Source of the DNA: Bacteroidales bacterium
Lineage (GTDB): Bacteria; Bacteroidota; Bacteroidia; Bacteroidales; Azobacteroidaceae
Assembly: GCA_020860885.1 (NCBI GenBank)
Contig: JAJBTS010000262.1
Span: 4,687 to 19,861 of the forward strand
Length of the DNA: 15,175 bases
Direction: 5' to 3'
Shown: positions 14,401-15,175 of the stretch, in pieces
Layout: the number at the start of each line of letters is the position of its first letter
Numbering within the stretch: the first letter of the stretch is position 1
The notes under the pieces: model-generated
Database searches by the model: none
What the model was told of the DNA's origin: nothing
The model's input: the letters and a program-made list of their open reading frames with translations, nothing else
Translations under genes and position numbers: made by a program

Positions 14401-15165
14401 TTAATTTAGAGGTGAAAATCCGTATTGTCTTTCGAAGGCTTTTATAAAACGTACTACATCTTTGTAGCTCACTTCAATATAAATATCGGCCACCTTTTCT
14501 CCCTGCTGCATTTTTGTGTAAGCCGTTTCCAGTTTTTTAGATATAATCCATAAGGAATGGGAGGCCCCTTCATTTTCGCCCAAACGAACCATACTTGTAT
14601 AATTCTGGTTCAGAAATTTCATGATGTCGTCTTTCCAGAGCTTGCAGCAGTCGAACAGACAAGGGTAAAAACGCTCGTCGAGCAATAATAATCCCAGTAC
14701 GGCTTCCATCATTTTTATTTCCAGTATGGGCTGCATGGGTTTGAGATTGTCTTTCAGGTAAGGCAACATCGATATATAGATACTATCGAGATAGGGGTTT
14801 TTCGTTAGTTCAATCACATTTTTCTGAAATTTTTCGTTAGTTTCCGGCATTTTGTTTTTATTCATGTTCCGGTAGAACTCCCGCAGAAAACTAATACTGA
14901 GTCCCATAAATACACTGCGAAAGGGTTCGTTCTTCAGTGATTTCCTGACCAGCAAGGTATTTACATCTTTCCGGAGAAAGATATACTCTCCCTTGCCGAC
15001 CGTTACTGTAAGGTCGTGATAATATACGGTTAGTTCGCCTGAAAAGACAAATATTAGTACATGCTCGGGGCAGTTGCGTAAATTATCCGTATCCTTTTGA
15101 AAGAAATATTTTGAAAAAATATCTGAATAGTTGTATATCGGATATTCTCTGTTATCCGGCTTCAT
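14401..15165 (-). CDS. AraC family regulator with an aberrant first helix-turn-helix
   Basis: A 254-residue transcription factor and first gene of the block. The N-terminal part (about 1-110) is a cupin-like effector domain: strands HVLIFVFSGELTVYYHD and GKGEYIFLRKD. The second helix-turn-helix is normal, VADIYIEVSYKDVVRFIKAFERQYGFSP (225-252). The first one is not: between FLNQNY (184-189) and WIISKKLETAY (206-216) only 16 residues remain, SMVRLGENEGASHSL, without the usual LA-x3-G-x-S-x-x-x-F-x-R-x-F pattern. From memory of the family about 34 residues are expected there, so roughly 18 are missing, in frame; 254 residues is correspondingly short. DNA binding may be weakened or rely on the second motif. 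It probably controls, or once controlled, the downstream genes and could bind the 22-bp elements. The promoter lies outside the window. Confidence 0.85.
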   Translation of the reverse strand: MKPDNREYPIYNYSDIFSKYFFQKDTDNLRNCPEHVLIFVFSGELTVYYHDLTVTVGKGEYIFLRKDVNTLLVRKSLKNEPFRSVFMGLSISFLREFYRNMNKNKMPETNEKFQKNVIELTKNPYLDSIYISMLPYLKDNLKPMQPILEIKMMEAVLGLLLLDERFYPCLFDCCKLWKDDIMKFLNQNYTSMVRLGENEGASHSLWIISKKLETAYTKMQQGEKVADIYIEVSYKDVVRFIKAFERQYGFSPLN

Positions 15166-15175
15166 ATCTTTAACT

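Overview
The window is bacterial and most likely from a member of the Bacteroidales. Supporting signs are promoter elements of the Bacteroidetes type (TAnnTTTG at -7), AT-rich start regions with weak ribosome binding sites, lipoproteins with an acidic Bacteroidetes-type stretch after the lipid cysteine, and family content (DUF3737, DUF418, DUF362, a TonB receptor with signal peptide) common in gut and oral Bacteroidales. I cannot fix the genus. There are no rRNA or tRNA genes, no CRISPR array, no recognisable insertion sequence, and no gene-free stretch longer than 300 bases.

Left part (1-3136): a minus-strand DNA alkylation repair gene runs off the left edge. It overlaps the 3' end of a GNAT acetyltransferase gene. 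Next comes cysK (cysteine synthase A). A short divergent promoter region separates cysK from a plus-strand LuxR-type response regulator. That regulator is broken into two frames by one extra C in a run of six Cs at 2899-2904. A hairpin at 3198-3231 separates it from the convergent block that follows.

Main part (3279-15165): ten minus-strand genes form one co-oriented block. In transcription order they are an AraC-type regulator, a RibD-C/dihydrofolate-reductase-like oxidoreductase, an AraJ-type MFS exporter, a DUF418 membrane protein, a DUF3737 beta-helix protein, an EamA exporter, a lipoprotein fusing a flavodoxin to an aldo/keto reductase, an exported dienelactone-hydrolase-like enzyme, a compact TonB-dependent receptor and a DUF362 lipoprotein. 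Spacers are 37-45 bp at the two ends of the block and 84-130 bp in the middle, so there are probably several transcripts.

I read the block as an AraC-controlled redox or reactive-electrophile island (inference): reductases and a hydrolase work on small carbonyl- or ester-like compounds, two exporters remove products, and a receptor plus two lipoproteins act at the envelope. Four observations stand out. (1) An almost identical 22-bp element lies exactly 21 bp upstream of a -7 box before both the DUF3737 and the hydrolase genes, which looks like a regulon operator. (2) The AraC protein appears to have lost its first helix-turn-helix. (3) The flavodoxin-reductase fusion has a linker that looks like a former intergenic spacer, with a plausible internal start. 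(4) The spacer between the MFS and DUF418 genes holds the 3' end of what looks like a deleted cyclophilin-like gene. Together with the LuxR frameshift, these suggest a locus that is being rearranged or is decaying.
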